NCBI GenBank assembly: GCA_026120035.1
Contig: JALRME010000002.1
Location: 1-64,000 of the forward strand
Direction of reading: 5' to 3'
From: Coleophoma eucalyptorum
Lineage: Eukaryota > Ascomycota > Leotiomycetes > Helotiales > Dermateaceae
Length of the DNA: 64,000 nt
Of this stretch, positions 1 to 11,300 are shown in pieces. Numbering within the stretch: position 1 is the first letter of the stretch; every line of letters begins with the position of its first letter. The notes beneath the pieces are model-generated. The model was not told the origin of the DNA. It saw only the letters and a list, made by a program, of their open reading frames with translations, and did no database searches. The translations under genes were made by a program, and so were the position numbers.

Positions 1-1159
1 CCCACTTACCCCCCCTCTTCCTCCTTCCCACAACGCTCAAAGCCGCATCAACACATATTATCACACCAAACACAAAAGTCCCCAAAATAAGTCCCCCCCC
101 CCCCCCCCCCACATATCAGGACACGCTGAAAACTCTGACACGGACGCCCGTTTCTTTGGCAGCTGCGGCTCGGAACGCAACATGGCTCGCCTATCGACAT
201 GACATGATCCGCAAGGTAGTGCAAGCCCACGAGCCAGTCAGACATGCACACACGCACTGCAACGGCCGCTGGCGGGATCGCGCAGCGAGAAGACAGCGGG
301 GGAAGTTCCCTTTTCGTCGCGGACTGCAGCTTGAGGGGTGTGGAATGGGGGTACGGGATCTGAACCTTATGGAGGACGGTACGGCGGTGCAGTATGGCTT
401 CTTTGACTAGAGGTGGGATGGGATAGGTGGATGGGGTGTGTGGATGGGTTGGTCGACTCGTGGATCTTGGCTCTGTTTGGTTTTCTCCTGTTCAGATCAG
501 ATCGATCTGACAGAATTTAAGCGAGCAGTTAAGTCCCCAGCTGTAGATCAAGAGACGAATACGCTTCTGTTCGTGTAGAATCAATTGGTAGAGTCGCTGT
601 TAAATCTTTACACGGGTTCTAACCGCCCGTTGAAATATACCCCACACTTGTGTTCCAGGGAAATAAGTCCTTCAGGTCGCCTGAGTACTTCATTCTGGTA
701 CTTGATTACCTCTGTCACGATTATTTGCCGATAGAATATCCCTACCGGGATCCCCAACGTTGTACAGGAGTGAGACGTGCTATGTGACGAGCGGCTACAT
801 GCAGACATCAAGTTTGTTTTTCTTTACATCTCTCGTATTGCTTAAGCTGTCAGAGTTGACGGCATTATGAGCGGTACTATTAACCGAGGAGAAAAGAAAT
901 TTTAACTGCCGGCATTAAGAGGTGTGAAGGCAATGTTTAGTATCAAAAGGACTGTAATTAATTGAAAATCTGGCTATGAAATAAGAGATACTATTTTTGG
1001 ACGCTTGCTCAAAAAGTTACCCCCCCTTACACCCTCATGATTAAAAGAATGAAATTTATAACCAAACACAAAGGAGAATCGTGAATACTGTGAGTCATGA
1101 GCATGATGGCGTAAACAGCAGGATTGGCGAGTTTGATGGTGAAGTGCTCCTGAATAGAT
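1..1159. other. Gene-free left flank
   Basis: I see no convincing gene here. The short open frames lack fungal splice structure and familiar motifs. The right part is presumably the 3' flank of the permease gene that ends at 1160 on the minus strand. An 18-base C run lies at 93-110. Confidence 0.6.
93..110. repeat. Poly-C tract (18 C)
   Basis: An uninterrupted run of 18 cytosines is seen directly. Long C homopolymers are prone to length variation and to sequencing error, so the exact count is uncertain. Confidence 0.9.
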
Positions 1160-2859
1160 TCAAGAATTGAATCTGAAGTGCGGGTGGTCGTCTCCCAAGT
1201 TTTCCAACCGCTCTTTGGGCAGTGAGAGCCGGTAATCACGCTCTCCATTATCTCTCTTCTTGTTCTCAAGCCTCATACCAAAGAACAGAATGGTGCAGAA
1301 AATACCAGACAGCAAGAGAAGAGCCATACCGGTACTATAGCCAGTCTTGTAGTAGGGGGCTTCCTTCACCAGGTAGATATTTGAGCCAATAAGTCCGCCA
1401 GCGTTACCGAGTCCAATCTGAATAGCTGCGCCGAAATTTCGTTTGTAGTGGCCAGCCATATTGTTAGCGAGCCAGACAATAGCTAGTGGCTGTGTAATAA
1501 AATTGCCAGAAGTGATAAAGAATATGGCTGCGTAACGAACGCCAACTGGAAGTCGGTGTTGGGTGTGAAGTGACCCTTGAGCAAGCAGGATTATGTATCC
1601 AACAGTAGCGAGCATTAAACCACCGATTGTGAAGGTGTAGCGGTGTTGAATGCGGTCTGACCACCATGCACAGAATAGAGTAAGAATACAGCCGACAGCA
1701 TAAATTGGAATGGTGTGAAGCTGAGCACTAGATGGGCTGTACCCAAACCCGTTCAGAATAGTGGGGATGAACAATGTTGTTGAGTAGGCGGTAGTTGTGA
1801 CACACATATAAATAATAGTCCTACAGAGATGTGAGTGTCTGCTGCTCGTTTTAAAAGGTCGACTCACCCAACCCAGATTTTCCAATCTCTGAGAATTAGT
1901 TTAATAGAGTGTCTGTCAAGAGTGTCCATTCTGGCAATACCGCCGGCTTGATCTAGAGCCAGGCGATTGCGGATCATGTCTTTCTCCTCACTTGTAAGGA
2001 ATTTAGCTTGTTCTGGCCAATCTGCAATTAGGAAGTAAGCAGCAATGGATACAACCATAGTTGCAAGTCCTTCAATTATGAAGATCCTGAGACAAAAAAT
2101 CAATATCGATGAAGCCGAAAGGTGCGGGAGACATACCATCTCCAGCCATTGTAGCCCCCAAGACCTTTCATTTTTGCAAGCGCAAAGGCGAGTAACTTGA
2201 TGTTGTTAGAAGTGACGCAAGAAAGGAAGAGATGTTCCATACGCCACCAAATGCACCAGCCACCAACGTAGACGAGAAGAAGAACACCAGTCTTTTCTGG
2301 AATTCAAATCGCTTATAGTACATTCCGATCAAGTACGTAGCTCCTAAAGAGAGGTTAGTTGCTTTAGAGGAGCTTTCAGAACCAACATACCCGGAAAGAC
2401 ACCAGCTTCAAAGACACCAAGAAAGACACGGCAGACAAGAAGACCAGAATAACTATTGACGAGACCTTGACACATTGTGACCAAGGCCCAGCAGAACATA
2501 AGTCCACTCAGCCAAATACTTGGTCTGACCTTCTTTATGATGATATTGCTTGGAATCTCAAGCAAGATATAAGGCCCGAAGAGGACCATAGAAGCAACGT
2601 TGAAATCAGACCCTGTCATATCCAAATCCTCCAGGAGACCCTGTATTTTGGCATTGCCGATGCTGATTCGGTCTAGAAATGCGAACATGTAAATGACAAA
2701 GAGGATGGGCATGACATGTAAATCAATCTTGCGAAGGAGCCGAGTCTCTGCCGCGGTGTTGGCTTGAAGCTCGAAGTGTTTAGCATGAGAGGCAGACTCT
2801 AGAGCCTTTTCACAGGTCGTCACTTGCTTCAAAGCAATATTTGTTTTGGTGGACGCCAT
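1160..2859 (-). CDS. MFS permease, anion:cation symporter family (Dal5-like)
   Basis: This is a plasma-membrane transporter, probably for a small organic anion such as allantoate, nicotinate or a similar acid; the substrate cannot be read from sequence. There are five exons: 2859-2391, 2343-2243, 2195-2137, 2086-1868 and 1820-1160. Each intron has GTRNGT-type or GTATGG donors and YAG acceptors, and the frame closes over all four joins to give 502 aa. Residues 43-51 (RKIDLHVMP) and 63-69 (DRISIGN) are the usual opening of the ACS family. Exons 2-4 give the GAFGG and NGWRWIFIIEG segments that lie around TM5-TM6. The C-terminal half has the expected hydrophobic helices and a short basic tail. 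Length matches the family (about 480-520 aa). The gene looks intact. Start chosen at the first ATG of the exon, just before TM1. Confidence 0.9.
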
Positions 2860-3647
2860 GATTCAGAATGATAGTTGGTTAGAGAGATAGAGAGATGAAG
2901 AATGGAGAACTGGCCAAGTACCGTATGCCACAGCCCAACAGATGCACCAGTATATATGTTATTCATTCTCTCACCAGACTTGACAAACTCACCTTTTCCT
3001 CCCGCCCGTCCTTACGTCGTAAGTTAGACGATCTACGTATAAGCAATCATCCGGACTGGTCAGGTCGTGCTTCAGATGCACATGCACGCTCATTGTGCAG
3101 CGTTCCGGTACATCAACGCATCTCATCGATTCCGGCAATTGGTTCGATACGACAAGTGCGCTAGATGGGAATGCTAAAGTCAGAGGAACCCTGCCGAAAA
3201 AAAAGTCAACTCGAGTCCAATGTCAAGGTAAAAAAAGGCAAGTCGAGGCTGGTTCACCGCAGGAGGGTACGACATGGAAATTTGTTTGGTTCATATGATT
3301 CAATTGATTCTAGTATTGAAAAGCTGGCGGGATCTTTCCCGCCAGTCAAGAATTGAAGGTGCATCCCATTCCCTGTAATATTCTTTTGTAACTCCGTAAA
3401 TCCAAGCACTGCTTGCGCCCAAGAGAGATATGTCTCGCAGAACAAGCTCGCTTGCATGCCATCGCGCGAAAACTCCGGTATTGTATGCGTAAAATTGCAG
3501 TAAAAGTCATAAAGGATTCGATCCTTTGGTTCCATCTAGTGCAGGTCGCAGACTCCCGCAGAGGCCACGCTCCGTGCCACCGTGGTTCATCAATCATGTC
3601 CATCTATCATCGTCCATCTCCGGTTGTGAGGTGCCAGGAGAAGTTAA
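2860..3647. promoter_or_regulatory. Permease promoter and 3' flank of the small gene
   Basis: This stretch lies upstream of the minus-strand permease and downstream of the minus-strand small gene. It holds no open frame with recognisable domains. I could not identify specific transcription-factor sites. Confidence 0.4.
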
Positions 3648-3887
3648 TCACTGGGAAACACTGAAGCGAACGCGGCCAGTGGGTGGTCGAGATGGTGACC
3701 TTGACTTGTTTGAGGAAGTAGACGAGGTGGATGAAGTAGAGTTTGTTCGTCGGGATTGGTAGGACTTCTTCTCAAAGGTTCGCTCATCGTAGGCGGCGTA
3801 TGGGTTGCGGGAAGCCTTCTCCCAATCATAAGCAGATCGGGAGTCAGAGGAGGACTTGGTGGAGTAGTAGGCGTTGGAGGAAGACAT
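3648..3887 (-). CDS. Small Ser/Tyr-rich protein, unknown function
   Basis: This is an uninterrupted 79-codon frame starting MSSSNAYYST. The N-terminal half contains the motif YDWEKASRNPYAAYDERTFEKK (stated as two parts: YDWEKASRNPY and AAYDERTFEKK), which has the look of a conserved short domain. A Ser/Thr/Arg low-complexity tail follows, with a VRFSVSQ end. No signal peptide or membrane segment is visible. The frame stays open upstream as far as 4115, but that extension is poly-Leu/His translated from trinucleotide repeats, so I chose the ATG at 3887. The 5' leader is pyrimidine-rich on the coding strand, as in many fungal mRNAs. Function unknown; a real gene is likely but not certain. Confidence 0.55.
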   Translation of the reverse strand: MSSSNAYYSTKSSSDSRSAYDWEKASRNPYAAYDERTFEKKSYQSRRTNSTSSTSSTSSNKSRSPSRPPTGRVRFSVSQ

Positions 3888-6055
3888 ATTGATAGAAGTG
3901 AAAATAAAGGTGTCGTTATAAAAAAAAGGGTATCGTTGAAGAAGAAGTAGAAGTAGTAGAAGTAGTAATAGGCGAAGGAGATAACTTTTGAGGCGGTCGT
4001 GAGTGAAGTGGACGCAGAAGACGAAGAGCTGGAAGCGATGAGAGAAGGCGAGGCTTGAAGAGGATGCTTGAAGATGAGGATGAAGATGATGATGATGATG
4101 AGGGTGAAGAAGCAAAACCGAGGGGCCAACTCAGGCTTCTTATCTATCCTACCGACGAGGGGAGGGCGGGAGGCATTTCCCTCGCCGTAATAGGAGGGTA
4201 TACTGGCAAGAGCAACAACAAAGTGGGTGTGTTGCTGTGTCTCTGCAGCGCGGTACGGTATGTGCTCTGGCACTATGCCTAGGAGCCTGAGGCACAGCAC
4301 AGCACCGCACCGCACAGCACAGTTCATTTGCTGCCCTTCCCACGGGCTTAGAATCCGACACGCAGGCGCAGAGCGGTGATCCTGCTGGGCTCCCTAGGAT
4401 TGGGAGGGGATTGGAGGTTCACGAGGGCAGGTTAGAGGCCACAGTGCCCGGTTTGCCGGGAGGGTGATACAGAACCGAGGCTTTTTTAGTGGCTGTCCAT
4501 TGACTTTCCAGGGGCCTTGGGCTGTTTTCAGGAACCGGATGGCTACCAGACGCTGCTGAATGGCTCACGGCACCTCACTGCGGATCCCTATGCCTTCGTC
4601 CCCCCCTCCAGCAAGCCATTGTGCAGTCGTGATTGCGATAAGCGAGCGATGATCAAACACCCCCAAGGCCATCCTTCGCCCAGCAGCGAGCGCCCTTGCT
4701 GCTACTTCCTTCCCTCATATCGCTTCCACCCGGTTTTCACCACCCACGACTCACACCACGACTCACGACCACCTTCAAGGTCTATCCTGCCGCTGAGGTT
4801 TCGAAGTGTCTTCTATCGGCAGACTCCAGGAGGGTTGTCGTCTCTTGTGCTCGCTCTTGCTATTGCTCAATGCCTTGGGACCCACAGACCTCCACTCCTT
4901 GCCGTGCCTCCTTCATCAATTTTGAAATTCTTGTCTTGCGAAAGTTCTGCCTCTGGTGCACAGTGACCATACTGCTGGTCGGCTGGAGTGTCGTGCGTGC
5001 AGCGCTGCTTTCTGAGGTAGAGTGCGCGCTATAGGGCGCGCCATATAATCTCTCCGGCAAAGATTGTCTTGACTAACGGTTGGCCAATCTCCTGTCCAAG
5101 TAAGGGAAATGAGCATCGTCAGGCGTGGGCAGCCACGTTCACGCACAAACCCATTCAAGCAGAGATGACAGACAAAGGATGAGGTCGTAAGGACCATTGT
5201 AACAGTTCATCTTGTGCAGAGGCATTTTTGGCTGGTTTGATCCTCGAGTTTTCCTCTTCAGACCGTCTTCGTGCGCGGCGACCTGTCACGCTCAGCCTTA
5301 TCAGGAACGAAGGATTTGACAGTCGAACAGTCGCATCGGCAGGGTCTGCCTGGCTAGTTGTCCCTATACCTACAATGCTATGGGACATGGTCGCTTATAC
5401 TTTCAGCACCTCAAGCTCGACGAGGTGTACGGCACGTTGGTTCCTGGTAGGCGGTCTCACGGACGACCAATTCCGCCGGTCCGTTGTACAGCACTGGTTG
5501 GCTGTTGAAGGCACTGCGACTTGACGGTCGAGGGAGTGGAGACGAATCAAACCGTTGACCAAATTTGCTGACGTGGAAGCAAGTGCGATGTGGAAACTCA
5601 CCAATCTCCTCCCTCACTCCTTGGCAAGAGTCAGTCCAGTTGGTTGCACTTCGTGTTCGCTGGCCGATTTCAATTTGCGAGTGATTATCTGGTCGGCCCT
5701 TAAGGGGTCCACTCAAGTTTGTTTTGGGTGTTATTTGTTTTGGTCTGCCTGCCGTCCATAAACATCACATGTCTTGAGGACAATTTCCTGTTCCGCAGAG
5801 GTTGTTTCATTACATGCTGAGCAGTATCTATCTGCAGCCCGCTTTGTTTCCGTAGAGATTATTTTCGATGTTTCTTCCAATTACTACAAGAACAGCAGCA
5901 CCAGTCACGAATGTGGAGATGTAGACTATGCTTGGTGCTTCAGAAAGAGAGTCTTGACTGTTCTAATTTAAGAAGCACGCGTCGCTTGTCAAGCAGCCGG
6001 AAGCTTTCTCATTATCATTAATGCTATCTGCTCAATTCTCTACAACCTCATGCCT
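3888..6055. other. Intergenic, with microsatellites
   Basis: The part next to the small gene has GAA/GTA-type trinucleotide runs at about 3937-3970 and GAT-rich runs at about 4070-4103, which probably belong to its leader or promoter. From 4500 to 6050 the sequence has CT-rich patches on the plus strand. Open frames of up to about 150 codons occur there, but they are rich in Ser, Pro and Arg and show no family motif. I recognise no gene. Confidence 0.45.
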
Positions 6056-7142
6056 TCAGAAGTTGGTAACACCATTTGGAGGACTCGCAACTCCACCCGG
6101 AACCTGTCAAAACCTTCCGCAGTCTAGTCAGATTCGAGCGCAAGGCTTACGTTCAAAGGGATACTGCTAAACAAGAACGTATACTTGTTATATTTCTTGC
6201 ATTCAACAGCCGAACCTCTCAAGGTCAAACAACGCCCCAATCGGCACCCCCCGATCGGAAAGCATCCGCTCATGCAGGCAATGATCTGTACTCGCGAAAG
6301 AAGCCGCCTCTAACAAAGGTTGCTTGCCAACAACAGTGAATTCATTCTCCCAGAGCCAGCGCAGCATTTCTTCACAAGATTCTAGTCCGATTGTAGGAAT
6401 TAGGTCCACCTCCTTACGTTGCATACGCATTGGCGTCCTCGAGCCTCATGGCTTCCGTGTTCCGAATGTTACCAGTGCGGATGGACAGAAGATCTGCAGG
6501 TTTGAAAATAATGCCTTGTGCTCCTTCAACCTTCCTGAGATCAGGTAATGGAATGAGTGTAAAGGTATGTGTTGATGGTTTCAGGCCTTCAGATTCACCC
6601 ATGATGCAGTCCCGTAGAACTCCCAGGCCATCGATATCTTCATTTCCACCCATACTTTAAAGTCTTTTCTGATTGAGCGTTCATGAGGGAGGCACGGTTA
6701 TCAAAGACATACCGTTTGTTCCGTTCTTGGTCAAGTTGTGAATATTCTCTTGTTAACAACCATTGAAGAAGACTTTATGATTCTGATATCCTACTCAGTT
6801 GAGTTAGGGAATGATACCTAAGCATATCAAAGAAAGACCTCCACACCCAAAACGAAACAAGACCAAAAAGCTCACCAAATGCCTGAACCCGTCCCACTGC
6901 AAGCTACTCTTACGTATTCAGCGTCAAAATATCACCATTAACGGCCCTTATGGCGCCTTAAGGTTGACCTCCTGATGGAACACCTGCTTCCCAAAAACGG
7001 TGTTTTAGACTATGCCAGAGACCAACCCCGTAACAATACGAATCCCGTGTACAATCTCCTTACTTACTGCGAGGGCGTTTTCTGGTTCCAGGCGGTTTAA
7101 CATCCCTAATTCATCCGAGAGGCCGAAGAAGTCCCAGGGCAT
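6056..7142 (-). pseudogene. Broken cyclase-family gene (kynurenine formamidase-like, PF04199 type)
   Basis: Pieces of one protein lie in order on the minus strand but in changing frames. From 7142 an ATG opens a segment with DELGMLN and SKEIVHG, typical of the N-terminus of fungal 'cyclase' proteins. About 6960-7010 encodes KQVFHQEV, then SLQWDG. After a likely intron (acceptor near 6790) comes KVFFNG. Then 6653-6420 gives GIIFKPADLLSIRTG, and 6420-6200 gives GLESCEEMLRWLWEN and GVPIGALFDLE. Near 6200 a frameshift leads to KYTFLFSSIPLN, then a GTAAGC...CAG intron, then VPGGVASPPN and a stop at 6056. Several in-frame stops and at least three frameshifts make it non-functional. Intact family members are hydrolases of about 320-340 aa. 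Family assignment is from remembered conservation. Confidence 0.8.
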
Positions 7143-8363
7143 TATCTCTCAGTCCTGAATTTTGCAGTAAGAGCGAGAGAAACGGTGGTGTTGGATACAG
7201 TTACTATCACTAGATGCGGTTGCATTGAGGGTGGGTGTAATGATGGCTAAGCCACCGAAGCTCAGTAATGACGAAAAGTGGTCGTGTGAGCCGGTGTAGC
7301 TTTTTAGCTGATACATAATGCAATCTCTCATAGAACAGCAACCCCAGGATTGTACTTCTCTGCAGAAAGGCGGGGAAGGAAGGGGGGCAAATGCACCACG
7401 AGCCATTTACTGACGAGCTCTCCCTTCGAGGCAGCATGACTTGGTCTTTATCCAAGCCCTTCATCTATCTCTATCGCCCAAGGCCAGTCTCTGATGCCAT
7501 ACCTGCAGCTTGAACCTAACTGACTACTTTCATGGAATAGCTAATAGCAAATAAGTGAGTGACACAGCGTTGGTACATATACATATGTACAAAAATCTAC
7601 CGACAATGACCAGTAGAAAATTTCATAAGAATGCAACATGCCAGAAAGGGTAGCTGAAGGGCTGCAGCTCAAGAAAGATGCATTCTTTCGTATTTTAATC
7701 AAGATCATTCCAACCCTTCTATCAAGCCAAACAGATTCTATCGTCCGCGGTTTTCACGCAACCATTGCAAAGACACACACCCCGACACCCCATTTAGAAG
7801 AATGTAAAGTAAGTATATTGGTAACAAAGGTCAAGTCTACACAACCTTCAACCGCTGTTTGACTCTGCTATCTACACCCCGCCCCGTTTCCTTCCTACTC
7901 ATCTCATCTCCTTTCTACTCAAGCGTGTGCATCAAGGGGATATCAGCGATTGAGTAAAACCAAAAGAAGGAACCAGAAAAGCTTCTGGGAAGCAAAAGCA
8001 GAGATGAGTAAAGGAAGTTGAATCAAACAAACTAGGAGGATAAAGACACAGAGGGAAAGTAAGTGAGCGAACTGCGAATTTGTTGATATCAAAACAAGAA
8101 ACAATCAGCCACAACCGCCAAATCAATGAGTTCAAATTGTGTAGAAATGGAAAGGCCGCTTCTGCCTTCGAGGCTTCGTTCGCCCCGAGATGGAAGTAAT
8201 AAAGGAAATGCTTGCTTGAAAGAGACACAAAAGTACAAGTATAAAACAGTTCGTCCCCATTTCTCATTCGTTCCCAATTTTCCTAATCACCAACCGCTAG
8301 ATAACATTTGCACTCGTTAACCATCGTAGATTATCATTAACTTAGTCCTGTCCGCCATCTCTA
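7143..8363. other. Intergenic, includes 3' flank of the repeat-protein gene
   Basis: No gene is recognised between the cyclase relic and the stop codon of the repeat protein at 8364. The stretch at about 7930-8363 is probably the 3' untranslated region of the minus-strand gene. Confidence 0.45.
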
Positions 8364-11300
8364 TCATAGCTCGTCTCTCTTGACGTGATTTGTGGCAGCA
8401 CTGACAGCACTGCTTACGCTGCTTGCAAGCTCCTCGACACCCTCACTGGCCTTCTTGACTGCGTCACTTGCTCCATCGCCGGCCGCGACAGCAAACTCAC
8501 CGAGCTTGACACGAGCTGATTCTACGGCTGCAACGAGACGAGCTTGAGCGCTCTCAACTGCACCCTGTTCCGGCCCATAAATTGCAGAACTCATCTTCGC
8601 CTGGATTGAAGAGGCGTTCTCTGCAATAACAGACGTTGCGGACGCATATGTTTCGCCAATAACACTAGTAGCGGACTCAACAGTGCCAGTTGTGGTGCCA
8701 TAGATGGCCTCAGAAATAGCTGCTTGAGCACTGGAGGCTGCTGCAGCGATGGAGCTAGATGCCGCCTCAACGTAGCCAGTACTAGATCCGTAAATCCTCT
8801 CGCTCGCTACACTTTGAGCAGAGCTGTAGATGGAAGCGGCAGACGAGGTGGCCTGCTCATAGGTGCCCTTTTGTGTTCCATAAAATTGGATGCTCGCAGC
8901 TTCGACCGCATCATTGACCTGGGACGATGCTGCATCCAGAATAGACTCAAGCGCTGGTGGTGGGGTGAAGGCGACCGAGATAACGGACGTAACTGAAGCA
9001 TAGCCTTCACCAACCATTGATGCTGCAGACGTATAAGTGTCATCGACAGCCGAGGTTGCTGAAGCGTAAGCCTCACTGGCCATAGATGAAGCGGACGAGA
9101 CAAGGTCGGGGGCACCAGTAGCCATCGCAATAGAAAACCGGCTGTAGACTGACTCTGTGAATGGAGCGTCTTTGCCAGATACCAATTCGCGGACCAGAGA
9201 CTGCATAGCTTCGTACTGTGAAACAAAGCCATCGTTGGCTTGTGAATAAAGGTTGCCAGGTACCGAATAGGCCTTTGTAAGATAGTAAGGAGTTGGCTTT
9301 CCATAAACCTGCTCACTGGCCTTGGTGATCAAAGACTCCCAATTTTCGCTGGCTGCAGATGCAACAGATTCGTAGAGTGGTGTTTCTGTTCCAATGACGG
9401 CCTCGCTGAGCTTGGTGGCAGCGGTTTCATAGAGTGGTGTTTGAGTAGGCATGACAGCAGTCGACGCCGCCTCCATAAATTCAGAATAGCGTGCATGCGC
9501 CATCCCAACACCTGCGTAAAATTGATTCTCAGCTTGCAGCAAGTATTTTTGAGCAAGAGGTGTATGGGCAGGGCCAATTGAGGATTTTGCGCTGGAGAAT
9601 TGGGCGGAAGCTGCACTCAGACCTTCAGAAAGCCGAGATGCAGCAACAGCCGAGATTGACTCGAAAGTCCCAGTTGGTGGGCCATAGTAAGCGGAAGAAG
9701 CTGCAGAAGAAACTACCGATGATATGGACTCGAAGCTACCAACTGGTGTTCCATAGATTGCAGCACTGGCGCTGTGAAGTATTAGCATTCGCAATCAAAA
9801 ATTCAACGGGTTTCAAGTTGAACTTACGCAGCTACAGCATCGGCATATCTGCTCGAGGCGACACTGGCAACACTCTCTCCCGTACCCTGCTCAGTGCCAT
9901 AAAGAACAGAGCTGGCAGCCGACAGAGCGCTGGAATATTGTTCTGCAGCAAGGCTCGTAACACTTTCAACAGTGCCTTGAGTGCTAGTGGGTTTCAGCAT
10001 TGCTTCACTGACAGCTTTGGTGAGGTCAGCAAATTTATCACCAGCTTGACTAGCCATGCTTTGTATCTTCTCGCTGTATGTGTCATCATCGGACTCTTCG
10101 TCAATGACATCCTCATAGATAATCTTTCTGGCCTCAACATGCTGGGCCATTGCACCTCCCCAAACCTTCTTAGAAGCTTGGCTGGACGCTGATGAAGCTG
10201 CGGAGCTGATGGAGCTAGCCTCTGGCACTGCACTGGAGATTGACGAGATTGCTTCTTGAGCACTCGAGTACACCTCCGAAGACAAACTACTAGCACTTGC
10301 AGCAGCTTCCGAAGCAAGGCTTTCCACAGTTCCTGTCGATGTCCCAATAATAGAGCTGGAGGCTTGATCAGCCAAACTGCTTGCAGATTCAGAGACAACA
10401 GAAGCCGCACTCTCAACTGTTCCTTGCTGGGTTCCAATGATCGAGCTCGATGCTTGATTTAGAGCGCTGCCTGCAGAAGCGGAGGCTACAGATACTACAC
10501 TTTCAATGGTACCTTGTTGAGTTCCGATAACCGAGCTGGAAGCTTGATCTACGAGACTGCTAGCACTGGCACTAGCTACAGAGGCAATGCTTTCAACACT
10601 TCCCTGTGGTGTACCAATGACACTAGCAGAGACTGAAGAAGCAGCGTCGCTAATACTTTGGCTTGCATCTGATGCAACACTCTGTGCGCTGTCATATTGA
10701 GCTGCAGCGATAGAAGAGGCTGCGGATGCTAAAGACTCGACAGTACCTTGGGTAGAGGTGGTACCTGCAATAGCTTCGCTTGCATCGCTGACTGCCTTGG
10801 CAATCTTCGCAGGAATGATCTTTGTGCTGAAGTCATCGGTGGTATCTCCTGCAGATAACTTCCAAAGTGCGACTTCCTTCAATCGAGCCAATTCCTTTGC
10901 TGCATCTTCAGCCACAGCCATTGCTTGACCTTCGATTTCGTCAGAAGCAGCACGTGCCCTTCCTAGACCAGGATGTTCCGTTGCAACTGTTCCAACATCA
11001 TCACGCCACTCATCAAACTTGTTCTTCAATTGATGATATTTAGTCCAATCCTTATGGGTGATTCCATCGGTCCACGCCCATCGCATGCCGATATCTTGAA
11101 GTCCCATGTCTCGGATGGTGTCAAGAATTTCAAATGTATCTGATGCAGCTTTGCTCACAAGGTAGTTGGTTTCATCGTCATATTTCTGCCTCCATGTTCG
11201 GACAGCCTGTGCCTTGTCTTTAATTTTGATGCCAGCTTTACGGACTGCTGTTCCAATGGCGGCTTCGGAATCTTCTTTGTCCCCATCGCCAGCCTTCTTG

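Noticed and set aside
575..645. tRNA-like fragment (TCAATTGGTAGAGT followed by GGGTTCTAACC)
   Set aside because: The D-arm-like and T-arm-like words are present, but acceptor and anticodon stems do not form and the T loop does not fit TTCRANY.
3888..4327. Upstream extension and alternative frame of the small Ser/Tyr-rich protein
   Set aside because: The added residues are poly-Leu, poly-His and poly-Ser from trinucleotide repeats and look like leader sequence rather than protein.
4517..4966. 149-codon plus-strand open frame
   Set aside because: It is Ser/Pro/His-rich translation of CT-rich sequence, overlaps another open frame of similar size and shows no family motif.
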